From: Planctomycetota bacterium
GTDB taxonomy: Bacteria > Planctomycetota > Planctomycetia > Planctomycetales > Planctomycetaceae
Reading direction: 5' to 3'
Length of the DNA stretch: 64,000 nt
Assembly: GCA_014584345.1 (NCBI GenBank)
Contig: JACTNB010000009.1
Location: 15,345-79,344, forward strand
Shown in pieces: positions 53,326-64,000 of this stretch. Within the stretch, counting starts at the first letter, position 1, and each line of letters opens with the position of its first letter. Below the pieces are notes generated by a model, which was given only the letters and a program-made list of their open reading frames with translations, was not told where the DNA came from and searched no databases. The position numbers and the translations under genes are program-made.

Positions 53326-54162
53326 ATGTCGATGCGTAATATCAAACTGACACTCGCCTACGATGGCAGCCACTTTCATGGCTGGCAGGTTCAGCCGGAC
53401 AAGCGGACCATTCAACAGCAACTCGAAACCGCCATCGGCAAGATCACCGGGAGCCCCGCACGCGTGGCTGGGGCCGGCCGGACCGACACCGGCGTACATG
53501 CCCTGGGGCAGGTCGCCAGTTTCAAGACGGCTTCTCGGATACCCGTGGAGCGATTTCGGCCCGCTTTGCAGTCGCAGTTGCCCGCGGATATTTCGATTCG
53601 CCGGGCGGAGGAAGTTCCGCTCGAATTTCATGCCGGGTACGCGGCACGCTGGAAACAGTATCGCTACGTGATTCTCAATTCCGAAATCGCCCAGCCGCAC
53701 TTGCGGAATCAGGTGACCCGGATTGTGAATCCGCTCGACTGGCGGGCGATGGACGAGTCGGCCCGCCTGCTGGTCGGCACGCACGATTTCCGCAGTTTCG
53801 AATCGCAGTTTCCCAACAAGGCCAGCAGCGTCCGGACTGTCCACTGGTGCCGTGTCCACCCGAGCGACACCTGGGGAATCTGGCAGCCGGGTGTCTCCTG
53901 GGCGAAGTCGGCACCGGAACGCCCCCCCTTTCTGTTCCTCGACATCGTGGCGGACGGGTTTTTGTACAACATGGTCCGGGCGATCATGGGGACCCTGTTG
54001 AAAATTGGCGTGGGATCCTGGCCCCGGTCGGCGGCCCGGGAAGTTCTGGAGGCAATGGACCGTCGCGTGGCGGGACCGACCGCCCCCCCGGAAGGGTTGT
54101 ACCTGATGCACGTGGAGTACGACCACCCATTCACGGGGCTGGATGTTCCCGCCGCGGAATAA
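53326..54162 (+). CDS. truA: tRNA pseudouridine(38-40) synthase TruA
   Basis: Isomerises uridines 38-40 in the tRNA anticodon arm. The 278-residue protein has KLTLAYDGSHFHGWQVQPDK at the start, the catalytic Asp in VAGAGRTDTGVHALGQVASF, AARWKQYRYVI with the conserved Tyr, GTHDFRSF, and LDIVADGFLYNMVRAIMGTL at the C-terminal active-site wall. The ATG at 53326 is close to the conserved core. The gene is about 230 bases past the GlmU-like gene. Confidence 0.95.
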   Translation: MSMRNIKLTLAYDGSHFHGWQVQPDKRTIQQQLETAIGKITGSPARVAGAGRTDTGVHALGQVASFKTASRIPVERFRPALQSQLPADISIRRAEEVPLEFHAGYAARWKQYRYVILNSEIAQPHLRNQVTRIVNPLDWRAMDESARLLVGTHDFRSFESQFPNKASSVRTVHWCRVHPSDTWGIWQPGVSWAKSAPERPPFLFLDIVADGFLYNMVRAIMGTLLKIGVGSWPRSAAREVLEAMDRRVAGPTAPPEGLYLMHVEYDHPFTGLDVPAAE

Positions 54163-54169
54163 GGCTCCC

Positions 54170-54661
54170 CTACAGCGAACCCGTGGTGCTGCAATCGGCT
54201 TTCAGATCGAAGTCGAAAGACTGGCTGCCCGATTTGACATCGACGGCGATTTTCGATTCCTTGTTGTAACAGGCGGGAATGTTTTCCTTGGCGGCAGGTC
54301 GTTCGGGATTGTCTTCTTCGCTGGCAGCCTCGGGGTCGACTGCGGCCGCGCTGCTGAAGCGAACGATCTTAGCCCCCGGCAGCACTCCCGATTTTTCGGA
54401 ATTGAACATCAATCGATAGTGCCCCGCGGAGTCCGTGATGCCCGAGGAGAAACGCTGTTCCTCGTCCTCGAATTTCACCATCACCCCGGCGAGCGGTTGC
54501 CCATCGAGCTTGACCGTGCCCGTGACGGAAGCCAGGTCCAGTTTGCCATAATCGGTATTAAGCCCGCCGCCGCAACCGGTGATACACAAACCCACCAGCA
54601 GCAACAATCGGGGGAGAAGGAACTGGAACCTTTGGGAGGAACGAGATGGAGGGGTAATCAT
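54170..54661 (-). CDS. Lipoprotein with carboxypeptidase-regulatory-like domain
   Basis: A 163-residue protein with a lipobox (LLLLVGLCITGCGGG, Cys at about residue 30) that would anchor it in a membrane. The mature part carries a small beta-sandwich pattern, VTGTVKLDGQPLAGVMVKFE, then SGITDSAGHYRLMF, typical of the carboxypeptidase regulatory-like domains in planctomycete lipoproteins. It lies just downstream of the DUF1559 gene, its usual genomic partner. The function of the pair is unknown. Confidence 0.8.
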   Translation of the reverse strand: MITPPSRSSQRFQFLLPRLLLLVGLCITGCGGGLNTDYGKLDLASVTGTVKLDGQPLAGVMVKFEDEEQRFSSGITDSAGHYRLMFNSEKSGVLPGAKIVRFSSAAAVDPEAASEEDNPERPAAKENIPACYNKESKIAVDVKSGSQSFDFDLKADCSTTGSL

Positions 54662-54744
54662 GAATCACACTTTCGGTAGGAGAATGACGTCCCTTGCGGG
54701 GGAGGGGGCTGGCTGCATGTCTTGCGCGGGTTTGAACCGCGGGG

Positions 54745-55695
54745 CTAAAATGCGCCGCTGACGGTCTCCCCCTTGGCCCGGGTCGAAAGTCCCTGGTAAA
54801 TTCCCATGTCGATATTTTCGGATAGAAAGTGCACGGATCCGTCACACATCGCGAAGAACGCTCCGCCGGTGTGCCAGCTTCCGTGGCTGACTTCCATAAG
54901 GACCCCACTGGCCGACGGATCGACCTTGCGGAGATTCATGCGGGCATAGGTTGAGCCGACAAACTCGGTAAATTCCGTCCCGCCCGTTCCGCCCGCACAG
55001 TTACAGGGGTCCGCCTGCGGGGAGCCGATGTACCAGAAGTCCATGCTTTGGCCATCCTTGGAGAAATTCGGATCGGTCCAGGCTTCCGCCAGCAATATGG
55101 TGTTGGACAGCCCATCCTTGATATCGGGAAAGAATGTGTTGCTGCAGCCCCAGAATACTCCATTGAGCACGCGGGCCTCGAAGGATAGCGAGCCTGCAAT
55201 CGCGTCCGACGCGTCGTCGGCACTGGCATCGGATCCGGCATTTCCCCGGTAACTGCCGGGAACCCGCGCTTCGATGCCATTTATGTCGATGTGCTCCTCG
55301 ACCGCCATGCTGGGGCAACGGAAGGTGGGAATCACCGTTTCGCAGGCCGCCTGGTTCGGTCCGCCATCGGTGTCCCAGTTACCCCAGCCCGCATAGGCGC
55401 CATAGCCCGTTTCCGCGAAGTAGAGCGTATCGTACAGGTTGCTTTGTTCAATGTACGGCAACAGATGGGCCGACCAACCCGTTCCCCGGACGTCCCAGCC
55501 ATAGGGGAGTAGCTTGTGGGTGTCGTGATAGTTGTGCAGGCCCAGGGCAAGTTGCTTCAAGTTATTGCGGCAACTGGATCTGCGAGCGGCCTCCCGGGCC
55601 TGTTGCACCGCAGGCAACAGCAGGGCGACAAGGATCGCGATGATCGCGATAACCACCAGAAGTTCGATGAGGGTAAAGCCTGGGCGACTACGCAT
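54745..55695 (-). CDS. DUF1559 pilin-like protein
   Basis: A 316-residue protein from the ATG at 55695, preceded by AAGGAA. It begins with a type IV prepilin signal (RSRPGFTLIELLVVIAIIAI), where cleavage before the Phe and methylation are expected. SCRNNLKQLALGLHNYHDTH follows, which is the DUF1559 hallmark. The C-terminus has the DGSVHFLSE part of the H-x9-DG motif (HTGGAFFAMCDGSVHFLSEN). Planctomycetes carry many copies. They are probably pseudopilins of unknown surface function. Confidence 0.93.
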   Translation of the reverse strand: MRSRPGFTLIELLVVIAIIAILVALLLPAVQQAREAARRSSCRNNLKQLALGLHNYHDTHKLLPYGWDVRGTGWSAHLLPYIEQSNLYDTLYFAETGYGAYAGWGNWDTDGGPNQAACETVIPTFRCPSMAVEEHIDINGIEARVPGSYRGNAGSDASADDASDAIAGSLSFEARVLNGVFWGCSNTFFPDIKDGLSNTILLAEAWTDPNFSKDGQSMDFWYIGSPQADPCNCAGGTGGTEFTEFVGSTYARMNLRKVDPSASGVLMEVSHGSWHTGGAFFAMCDGSVHFLSENIDMGIYQGLSTRAKGETVSGAF

Positions 55696-55970
55696 GGGAA
55701 TTCCTTGCATGACGGAAAAAATCCTAAATGGTACGATCCTCTGGTACGGTATTGCCCAGGGGGAGTAACTCCTGGAGGGTTTGCGTAAAATACACACCTG
55801 ATATTTAGAATTGATGAACGAAGCGAGAATATTTCATGAAGAGCGGCAGCGCGAGCGATACCTCGGGGGATTTCTGCGGGAGCGTTTCCCCTCAGGACGT
55901 GCTGTCGCCGAATGCCAGTACAGGGGAAGCCATACCCGATGCCGCGGCGCTACATTCGAGCGGAAGGGAT

Positions 55971-56309
55971 TCAGGCATCCAGGTCGAGCAGGCGGCCCAC
56001 GGCGGCGTCGACATCGGCGACGCGGTGACTTTCGTGGGGGAGTGCTGCGGTTTCGGATGTGAGTTCCGAATGGTCTTCGTGTTCACCGGAATGCAGTAGC
56101 GAACGGCCGTCGGCGTCGCGGTCGGCTTCGAGGGTGGTATCCCCCACGTCTCCGGTCGTTTTGGCGGAGAGGGCTTCCAGGGTTACCTTGAAGTCCTGGC
56201 GCGCGGATTCCGTGCGCTGCGTGTTTTGTTCCGGTCGAGCCTGCTGACTGCCGGAAATGGAACTCGCCAGGCTGGCGGTGGCAAAATTCACAAAGCCTAT
56301 ATTGCTCAT
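55971..56309 (-). CDS. Small conserved-looking planctomycete protein
   Basis: A 112-residue acidic, hydrophilic protein from the ATG at 56309. It starts MSNIGFVNFATASLASSISG and ends GRLLDLDA, with a middle segment EADRDADGRSLL. It has no membrane segment or signal peptide. I recall short proteins with this start and an RDADGR core in planctomycetes, but have no function for them. The upstream 56310-56804 spacer holds CCCCG/CGGGG and GGGCT/AGCCC hairpins near 56477-56503 and no other gene. Confidence 0.55.
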   Translation of the reverse strand: MSNIGFVNFATASLASSISGSQQARPEQNTQRTESARQDFKVTLEALSAKTTGDVGDTTLEADRDADGRSLLHSGEHEDHSELTSETAALPHESHRVADVDAAVGRLLDLDA

Positions 56310-56804
56310 GGCACCCTCGCGGGCTCGGAGAAAGTTCACATCATGTACAGTGAATCCGACCGTGGGCAATCTGCGGGGGCATCATCTGATAAGGATTTCT
56401 TATCCAGGGTATCGTCCCCCGCAGGCCCCCCACTTTTGTCGATTTTGGCAAGCTTGGCAAAATTTAACGATTATTTCCCCGGCTTTTCGGGGGCTTACAG
56501 CCCTGATCGCCTGGGACTAAGTAGTATTCCGCACTCGGTTACAGTGGTCAAATCACCTTCCTTCCGCTACAAAATCCCCTCCATTACTTATCCGATCCAG
56601 ACTGCTTTTCAGGCTTGTTGACAGGCTTGGGAGCAAAACCGGGAAGAAACTCAGGCCAGAACCGGGAATAGTTCCTGGGCCCGCCTCCGGCCAATCGTGT
56701 CGCCGAAGCCTTCTGGAGGAAGATGGGGCGTGGTCGATGCGCGGGGCCCAGGTCATCATGGACGGGGCAGCAAGGGTGAAGCTAAAGGCAGGGAGAACCG
56801 AGGA

Positions 56805-59165
56805 TTGGCTATTTCGAATAAGGTAACCAGCGACGGAGAGCGGGACGAAACCGATCGCATTCATTATGTGTCGTTAAGCGAGGAAACGCGCCGGCGGTAC
56901 TTGAATTACGCCTACTCCGTGATTCAATCCCGTGCCCTGCCCGATGTGCGGGATGGCATGAAACCCGTGCAACGCCGCATTATGTATGTCATGTACAACG
57001 ACTTGCGGCTGACAAGCGACGCCAAGCCCCGCAAATGCGCGAAAATCTGTGGGGATACAACAGGGAACTATCACCCCCACGGCGATGCGTCCGTGTACGA
57101 CGCGCTAGTGCGGCTGGCCCAGGATTTCACGCTGCGCGAGCCGTTGGTGGATGGTCAGGGAAATTTCGGATCGATCATTGGTCTTCCCGCCGCCGCTGCC
57201 CGGTACACCGAAGCGCGTCTCACCCCGATCGCCGGGGAGTTGATGTCCGAATTGCGCTATCAGACCGTGGAAATGCGCGACAACTACGACGGGACCCGTC
57301 AGGAGCCGACGGTTCTCCCTTCGCGGTATCCCAACCTGCTGGTGAATGGCGCGCAGGGGATTGCGGTGGGCATGGCGACCAACATTCCCCCTCACAACCT
57401 GGGGGAAGTGATCAAGGCCTGCCTGCATCTGATCGAAAACCCGGATGCGACGGTCGCGAACCTGATGAAATATATCAAGGGGCCCGACTTTCCCCTGGGC
57501 GGCCGGATTGTCACGGATCGCCGGGAATTGCGGGAGACCTACGAAACAGGCCGCGGGTCGATCAAGGTCCGCGCGGAATGGGAATTCGACAAACTGCACA
57601 AGGGGAAGAATCAAAATCGGCTCGTGGTGACTTCGGTTCCCTACAACGTGGAAACCGGTCCGCTGATGACGGAACTCGGCGGCATCGCGGAATCGAAAAA
57701 ACTGCCTCAGCTCCTCGAAGCGATTGATGAAAGCAGTGAAGAGTTGGGGATGCGGATCGTGCTGGAAATCCGGCATCAGGACGATGCGGAAACCGTGATG
57801 GCGTACCTTTACAAGCACACCGCGCTGGAGCAGAATTTCAATTTCAATTCGACCTGCCTGATTCCCGACGAAGCGGGGAATCTCTCCCCCGCGCAGGTCA
57901 ATCTCAAGGAAATGTTGCAGCATTTCCTGACGTTCCGGTTTCAAACGGTCACCAAGCGTCTGGAATTTCTGCTCGCCCAACTGGAAAAGCGGATTCATAT
58001 TCTGGAAGGCTTCGAGATCGTTTTCAGTGGACTCGACAAGGCCCTGCGGATTATTCGTGCCAGTAAGGGAAAGGCCGACGCCGCCACTAGATTGATGCAG
58101 GCCTTCCCCCTCGACGAACTTCAGACCGACGCCATTCTCGAAATGGCCCTGTATCGCATATCGGAACTGGAAATCGACAAAATCATCGAGGAATTGCGGG
58201 AAAAAAGAGCCGAAGCCGAGCGACTGCGAGGGATTCTGGCCTCCGAGAGGAAACTCTGGAAACTGGTGGCCAACGAACTGGGAGAACTGGGTGAGACGTT
58301 TGGCAACAAACGCCGCACCGGCATTGGTTCCTCGGAAGAAATTGCCGAGTTCGATCCGCAGGCCTATATCGTGAAGGAAAATACGAATGTCGTCCTTTCC
58401 AGCGATGGCTGGATCAAACGGGTGGGGCGGATTCAGAGTGTCGAGAAGATGCGCGTCCGTGAAGGGGATGCGATTATCGATGTGATACCGGGCAGCACGA
58501 CGGACCAGGTGGTGTTCTTTGCCGATGATGGTGTCGCTTATACTTTGCCAATCGAGCAGATTCCCGTCTCTTCGGGATATGGGGAACCGCTGGCCAAGCA
58601 CATCAAACTGGCCGATGGGGCGCGCATCATTGCGGGTATCACCACCGATGCTCGCTTCACGCCGGTCGACGAGCCTCCGGAAGGGGAATCGCCACAGCCC
58701 TACCTGCTGATTGCCACCGAACAGGGGCAGGTGATGGCGCTGTCCTTCAGCAGTTTTCGGTCGGCCTCCACGAAGTTAGGGCGTAAGTATTGCCGGTTGG
58801 CCTCGGGAGACCGCGTGGTGTTTGTCGAGTTGATCCGCGAGCACCAGACCATGTTCCTGGCGACCGAGCAGGCCCGCATCATCCACTTTGAACTGGCCGA
58901 AGTGCCCCTGCTGGGGGGAGCGGGGCGAGGGGTGCGGGGCATCAAGCTGGAAGACGGCGACAGGGTGCTCGCCGCGATGCTGTTGGGGCGTCCCAGCGAC
59001 ACCTTGCGCGTGATCAACGACAATGGCAGCCAACTCGCCTTCGGACAGGCGAAATACGGCGTGACGGGCCGGGGAGGCAAGGGCGTAAAAACCAGTACCC
59101 GCACCAATTTTCGAGAGGTCATCCGCCCGGAGATTCAACTGGTCGACTGGAGTACGCTGGAGTAA
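56805..59165 (+). CDS. Type II DNA topoisomerase subunit A (GyrA/ParC family)
   Basis: A 786-residue protein that cuts and rejoins DNA through a tyrosine link. The start is taken as the TTG at 56805, with GGGAGA about nine bases upstream; the longer frame from 56697 reads as non-coding at first. The breakage domain has YAYSVIQSRALPDVRDGMKP, NYHPHGDASVYDALVRLAQD and the catalytic Tyr in AAARYTEARLTPIAGELM. The C-terminal domain is a beta-propeller and has TGRGGKG, close to but not the full GyrA box. Gyrase or topoisomerase IV cannot be decided from sequence alone. The B subunit follows after about 220 bases. Confidence 0.9.
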   Translation: MAISNKVTSDGERDETDRIHYVSLSEETRRRYLNYAYSVIQSRALPDVRDGMKPVQRRIMYVMYNDLRLTSDAKPRKCAKICGDTTGNYHPHGDASVYDALVRLAQDFTLREPLVDGQGNFGSIIGLPAAAARYTEARLTPIAGELMSELRYQTVEMRDNYDGTRQEPTVLPSRYPNLLVNGAQGIAVGMATNIPPHNLGEVIKACLHLIENPDATVANLMKYIKGPDFPLGGRIVTDRRELRETYETGRGSIKVRAEWEFDKLHKGKNQNRLVVTSVPYNVETGPLMTELGGIAESKKLPQLLEAIDESSEELGMRIVLEIRHQDDAETVMAYLYKHTALEQNFNFNSTCLIPDEAGNLSPAQVNLKEMLQHFLTFRFQTVTKRLEFLLAQLEKRIHILEGFEIVFSGLDKALRIIRASKGKADAATRLMQAFPLDELQTDAILEMALYRISELEIDKIIEELREKRAEAERLRGILASERKLWKLVANELGELGETFGNKRRTGIGSSEEIAEFDPQAYIVKENTNVVLSSDGWIKRVGRIQSVEKMRVREGDAIIDVIPGSTTDQVVFFADDGVAYTLPIEQIPVSSGYGEPLAKHIKLADGARIIAGITTDARFTPVDEPPEGESPQPYLLIATEQGQVMALSFSSFRSASTKLGRKYCRLASGDRVVFVELIREHQTMFLATEQARIIHFELAEVPLLGGAGRGVRGIKLEDGDRVLAAMLLGRPSDTLRVINDNGSQLAFGQAKYGVTGRGGKGVKTSTRTNFREVIRPEIQLVDWSTLE

Positions 59166-59388
59166 CCCGAAATCGTAGGGACCCCCTGGGGATTTCCCCC
59201 GAGACAAGACGAAACGCGTGGAACCGGCCCGCCGGGGTCCGTTTGACTTTCCCGGCGATAATTTCCGTCGGGTGGCACCGTAATCGTCGCGAAGAGCATG
59301 GATTCGTGGAAGCTGTCGGAGGGCCGCGAAGCGGCCCTCTCCTGGCATCCTCGTCGTGGAATTTCGAAACTGGATTGAGAAAGTACGC

Positions 59389-61308
<1,920 letters not shown>

Positions 61309-61393
61309 TACCCTTCCAAAGGCTTCGCACTGGCGCGGAGTCGGAGCGAGGCGTCTGGCTCTTCGCGGTTTTTCCAACACAGGCTGACGACCG

Positions 61394-61960
<567 letters not shown>

Positions 61961-62729
61961 AGTCCGTGGTGCTGCTATCTTTTTGCAGGGGAGATTGTTC
62001 TTTCCGGTCTTTTATAGACAACGTTTTCCCGGGGAATATGGAAGGCTTGCCTGGCGATGGCGAAGTGCACTAAGGCCGGCACGACCGGCCGCATCGAAAT
62101 CGAGTCCTGTGCCAACCTCTCTTCCTTCAAGGTCACCAATGCTGAGCCAAGTAGGGTACGCTGTGCGTATCATTTATGAGGTATCCACTCGGCAACCGTA
62201 CCACAACATATACAGCGTGTTGAAATAACGAATGCCACGGATCTGCGAACCATGCGGATTCAGGTGGGGCGATAGCTGCATCGAAGCTGCCCATTTTGCA
62301 TTCAATTTATCTCGCCTCACAGAGCCGCGGCACCCCGTTACTCCAACGTTTCGCGTTTAGTTTCCGTCCAGGGCACCAGGCTTCGGTCATCGCACTACCG
62401 ATGATCGGCTGCGGCATGAAAATCAGGCACCCACAGCAAGACGATACTCCCGAGGGTTCTGCTCAAGGCGGTTCTCCGTAATGCTCCGTCAGGCGCGCTG
62501 TCTAGGGGCGGGTAGGTCACATCGAGGTCTTGGTCCGCTCCGAAGTGGTTCGATTTTGCCATTTGTGTTCAATATGCAACATCAATCCATGAAATTCCAT
62601 CTGGATTGAGGAGAAAGGATTTGACTTGCGTTTTTTTTGTTTTCGCCGGGTCGATTTATTAAAGCAAGATGTGAATCCTGTTCACCCGAATCGCTTGCCT
62701 CGCGCGCTCAGCCCAAGGGAGTGTAGCTC
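61961..62729. other. Long gene-free region upstream of the outer-membrane protein gene
   Basis: About 770 bases. It holds a GGCCGG-CACGA-CCGGCC hairpin at 62074-62090, a copy of the GTAGGGTA palindromic repeat at 62151-62171 (GTAGGGTACGCTGTGCGTAT) and a 40-codon plus-strand frame at 62057-62179 starting MAKCTKAGTTGRIEIESCAN. I cannot say whether that frame is coding. The segment should also carry the promoter for the gene at 62730. Confidence 0.4.
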
Positions 62730-63794
62730 ATGACCAAATCCTTTTTCCTCGGACTGGGGGCCTTGTTGCTGGTCGTTTCGACGGCGCAGGCCGGAAACCC
62801 TGTCTGTTGCGATTGCTGCTATCCCATGCCGAACATGATCGGGGATTTCATTTCCCTGCCGGATGGATTTACTGATCTAGAAGCGACGTTCAATTACCAG
62901 GCGGTGTCGCATAACGCTGGGGGAGCGGGGCGTAACAAAGCCTCGCAGAATAACAATATCTTGCCTCAGGATCGGATTTTCCTGGATGCCTCCTGGTCCG
63001 ACAACGCGCTGTTCGATTCCGCGACGGATGCCCGTGCGCACGATGTGCATCGGACGATTTTCGGGATTGAGAAAGTCTTGTATGAGGGCTTGTTTTCCGT
63101 CGAGCTCCGTTTACCAATGATCAACGGCTACGACAGTAATGCCAGCGCCGTCAACAACGCTCCTTCGGCATTGGGAACCGAATTCGGAAACATGTATGTC
63201 GGATTCAAACGGGTATTATGGCAAGAGGAAGGACGCACTCTGACTGCCGGACTGGGGGTGACCTTGCCGACCGGAAACGGCACCGATTACATGTTGTTGG
63301 GAGATGTCGCCGCGAATATTGAAAACGAAACCGCGTACCTGAAGCCCTATCTCGCCTACAGCCGCCAGAACGGTGCCACCTTTTTCCAGGTGTGGAGCGA
63401 ACTGGATCTGGCGGTGGGCGGGGACGAAGTCTCTGTAGGGGGGCTGGCTATCGGGGAATATCAGTCACAAAACCTGTACTCCCTGGACATGCAACTCGGA
63501 CGCTGGCTGTATTACAACCCGGATGCCAGCGGGATAATTAAGGGAATTGCTCCGATTGTCGAACTGCACTACACCACGACAATCAACGATACGGACAATG
63601 TCTCCTTGGTGCAGAACTTCAGCAATCCATTCAACCGGATGGATTTCTGGAATATCACCATGGGTACGCAGATGCAACTTGGCAATCGCTCGAATCTCCG
63701 GCTGGCTGCATCCCTGCCGATCCGTAATGGCAGCCAGGACGAAACCCACGCATCCGATGTGACCCTGTTTTTGCAGTGGGATGTGGTACGCTAA
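62730..63794 (+). CDS. Outer-membrane beta-barrel-like protein
   Basis: A 354-residue exported protein with a signal peptide (FFLGLGALLLVVSTAQAG) followed by a cysteine-rich start (CCDCCYPMP). The rest alternates polar and hydrophobic residues in short strands ending in aromatic residues (FSVELRLPMINGYD, GNMYVGFKRVLWQE, LTAGLGVTLPTGNGTDY, LGRWLYY, NLRLAASLPIRNGS), which is typical of a beta-barrel. It ends DVTLFLQWDVVR. I do not recognise a specific family. The ATG follows GGGAG. A likely role is as a porin or structural barrel of the outer membrane. Confidence 0.75.
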   Translation: MTKSFFLGLGALLLVVSTAQAGNPVCCDCCYPMPNMIGDFISLPDGFTDLEATFNYQAVSHNAGGAGRNKASQNNNILPQDRIFLDASWSDNALFDSATDARAHDVHRTIFGIEKVLYEGLFSVELRLPMINGYDSNASAVNNAPSALGTEFGNMYVGFKRVLWQEEGRTLTAGLGVTLPTGNGTDYMLLGDVAANIENETAYLKPYLAYSRQNGATFFQVWSELDLAVGGDEVSVGGLAIGEYQSQNLYSLDMQLGRWLYYNPDASGIIKGIAPIVELHYTTTINDTDNVSLVQNFSNPFNRMDFWNITMGTQMQLGNRSNLRLAASLPIRNGSQDETHASDVTLFLQWDVVR

Positions 63795-63865
63795 GGGGCA
63801 CTATTGAGTGATGAATCAATAGCTGACTCATCCCCAGTTTGGTGAGGCTTTTTGGATAGCGGCTA

Positions 63866-64000
63866 TCAGTGACTGAAATGCTTGCATGGGTATGAGTTGC
63901 GCAGGCCGAGCATGCGGCGGGCGATCGATAGCACGCTCAGTTCATTGTCCCGTTTGTTGGTGCTCCAATTCGAGGGGCCAAAGGTCTGTTTCAGCTTCAG
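63866..64000 (-). CDS. C-terminal fragment of a possible IS transposase, cut by the window edge
   Basis: Reading back from the window end gives 44 residues and a stop: LKLKQTFGPSNWSTNKRDNE, then LSVLSIARRMLGLRNSYPCK. The LKQTFG and ARRMLGLRN phrases recall the ends of some DDE transposases of insertion sequences. This is a memory-based guess. Only the 3' end is visible, so neither the family nor intactness can be judged. Confidence 0.35.
   Translation of the reverse strand: MKLKQTFGPSNWSTNKRDNELSVLSIARRMLGLRNSYPCKHFSH

Noticed and set aside
57105..58601. 498-residue open frame antisense to the topoisomerase A gene
   Set aside because: Shadow of the coding strand; no recognisable motifs.
62621..62660. 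Sigma-70-like promoter with TTGACT upstream of the outer-membrane protein gene
   Set aside because: The only TATAAT-like sequence is about 27 bases away, too far from the -35 element.

Overview
The window looks like a chromosomal segment of a planctomycete, probably order Planctomycetales. The support is a DUF1559 pilin-like protein with its partner lipoprotein, a secreted tyrosine-rich protein of the kind labelled calmodulin-binding in this phylum, a short MSNIGF-type protein, a Ser/Thr kinase, an FHA-GAF-SpoIIE phosphatase, and KdtA beside dihaem and phosphatase exoproteins. The genus cannot be fixed from sequence alone. I saw no rRNA, tRNA, CRISPR array or prophage.

Bases 1-4680 are accessory and partly decayed: the end of a glycosyltransferase, a frameshifted small gene, a CRP/FNR regulator with three in-frame stop codons, a small zinc-finger anti-sigma-like protein, a serine recombinase followed by a 21-codon stub, an AT-richer SAM methyltransferase and a small, probably frameshifted protein. 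Bases 4684-6846 encode GDP-fucose synthesis (GDP-mannose dehydratase and GDP-fucose synthase). Bases 7324-12772 hold three exported proteins in a row: a PhoX-like phosphatase, a dihaem cytochrome c and a pectate-lyase-like protein. A hairpin-rich spacer separates them from a 920-residue exported, glycosidase-like protein.

Bases 16099-18996 are the most unusual part. A protein joining a CsrA RNA-binding domain, a histidine-kinase-like dimerisation helix and a receiver domain is transcribed divergently from a hybrid histidine kinase. This suggests a phosphorelay ending in an RNA-binding regulator. After a 140-bp inverted-repeat element come an aldo/keto reductase, a DEAD-box helicase, FtsH, a DPM1-like glycosyltransferase, MobA, a Nudix hydrolase, TrmL, DUF58 and a radical SAM protein.

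Bases 30115-44560 are mixed: a Ser/Thr kinase with a degenerate receiver tail, an exonuclease/endonuclease-family protein, a DUF4832 protein, a thioredoxin-like protein, CoaD, an exported serpin, FHA-GAF-SpoIIE, xylulokinase, an amino-acid permease translationally coupled to an exported methyltransferase, and an M28 peptidase. Bases 44794-54162 carry mostly housekeeping genes: desaturase, ferrochelatase, KDO transferase, MetK, a GlmU-like enzyme and TruA. Bases 54170-61960 hold the lipoprotein/DUF1559 pair, a small conserved protein, a type II topoisomerase A/B pair and dCTP deaminase. An outer-membrane-like protein and a possible transposase fragment close the window. At least three families of short palindromic repeats are scattered through the intergenic spacers.
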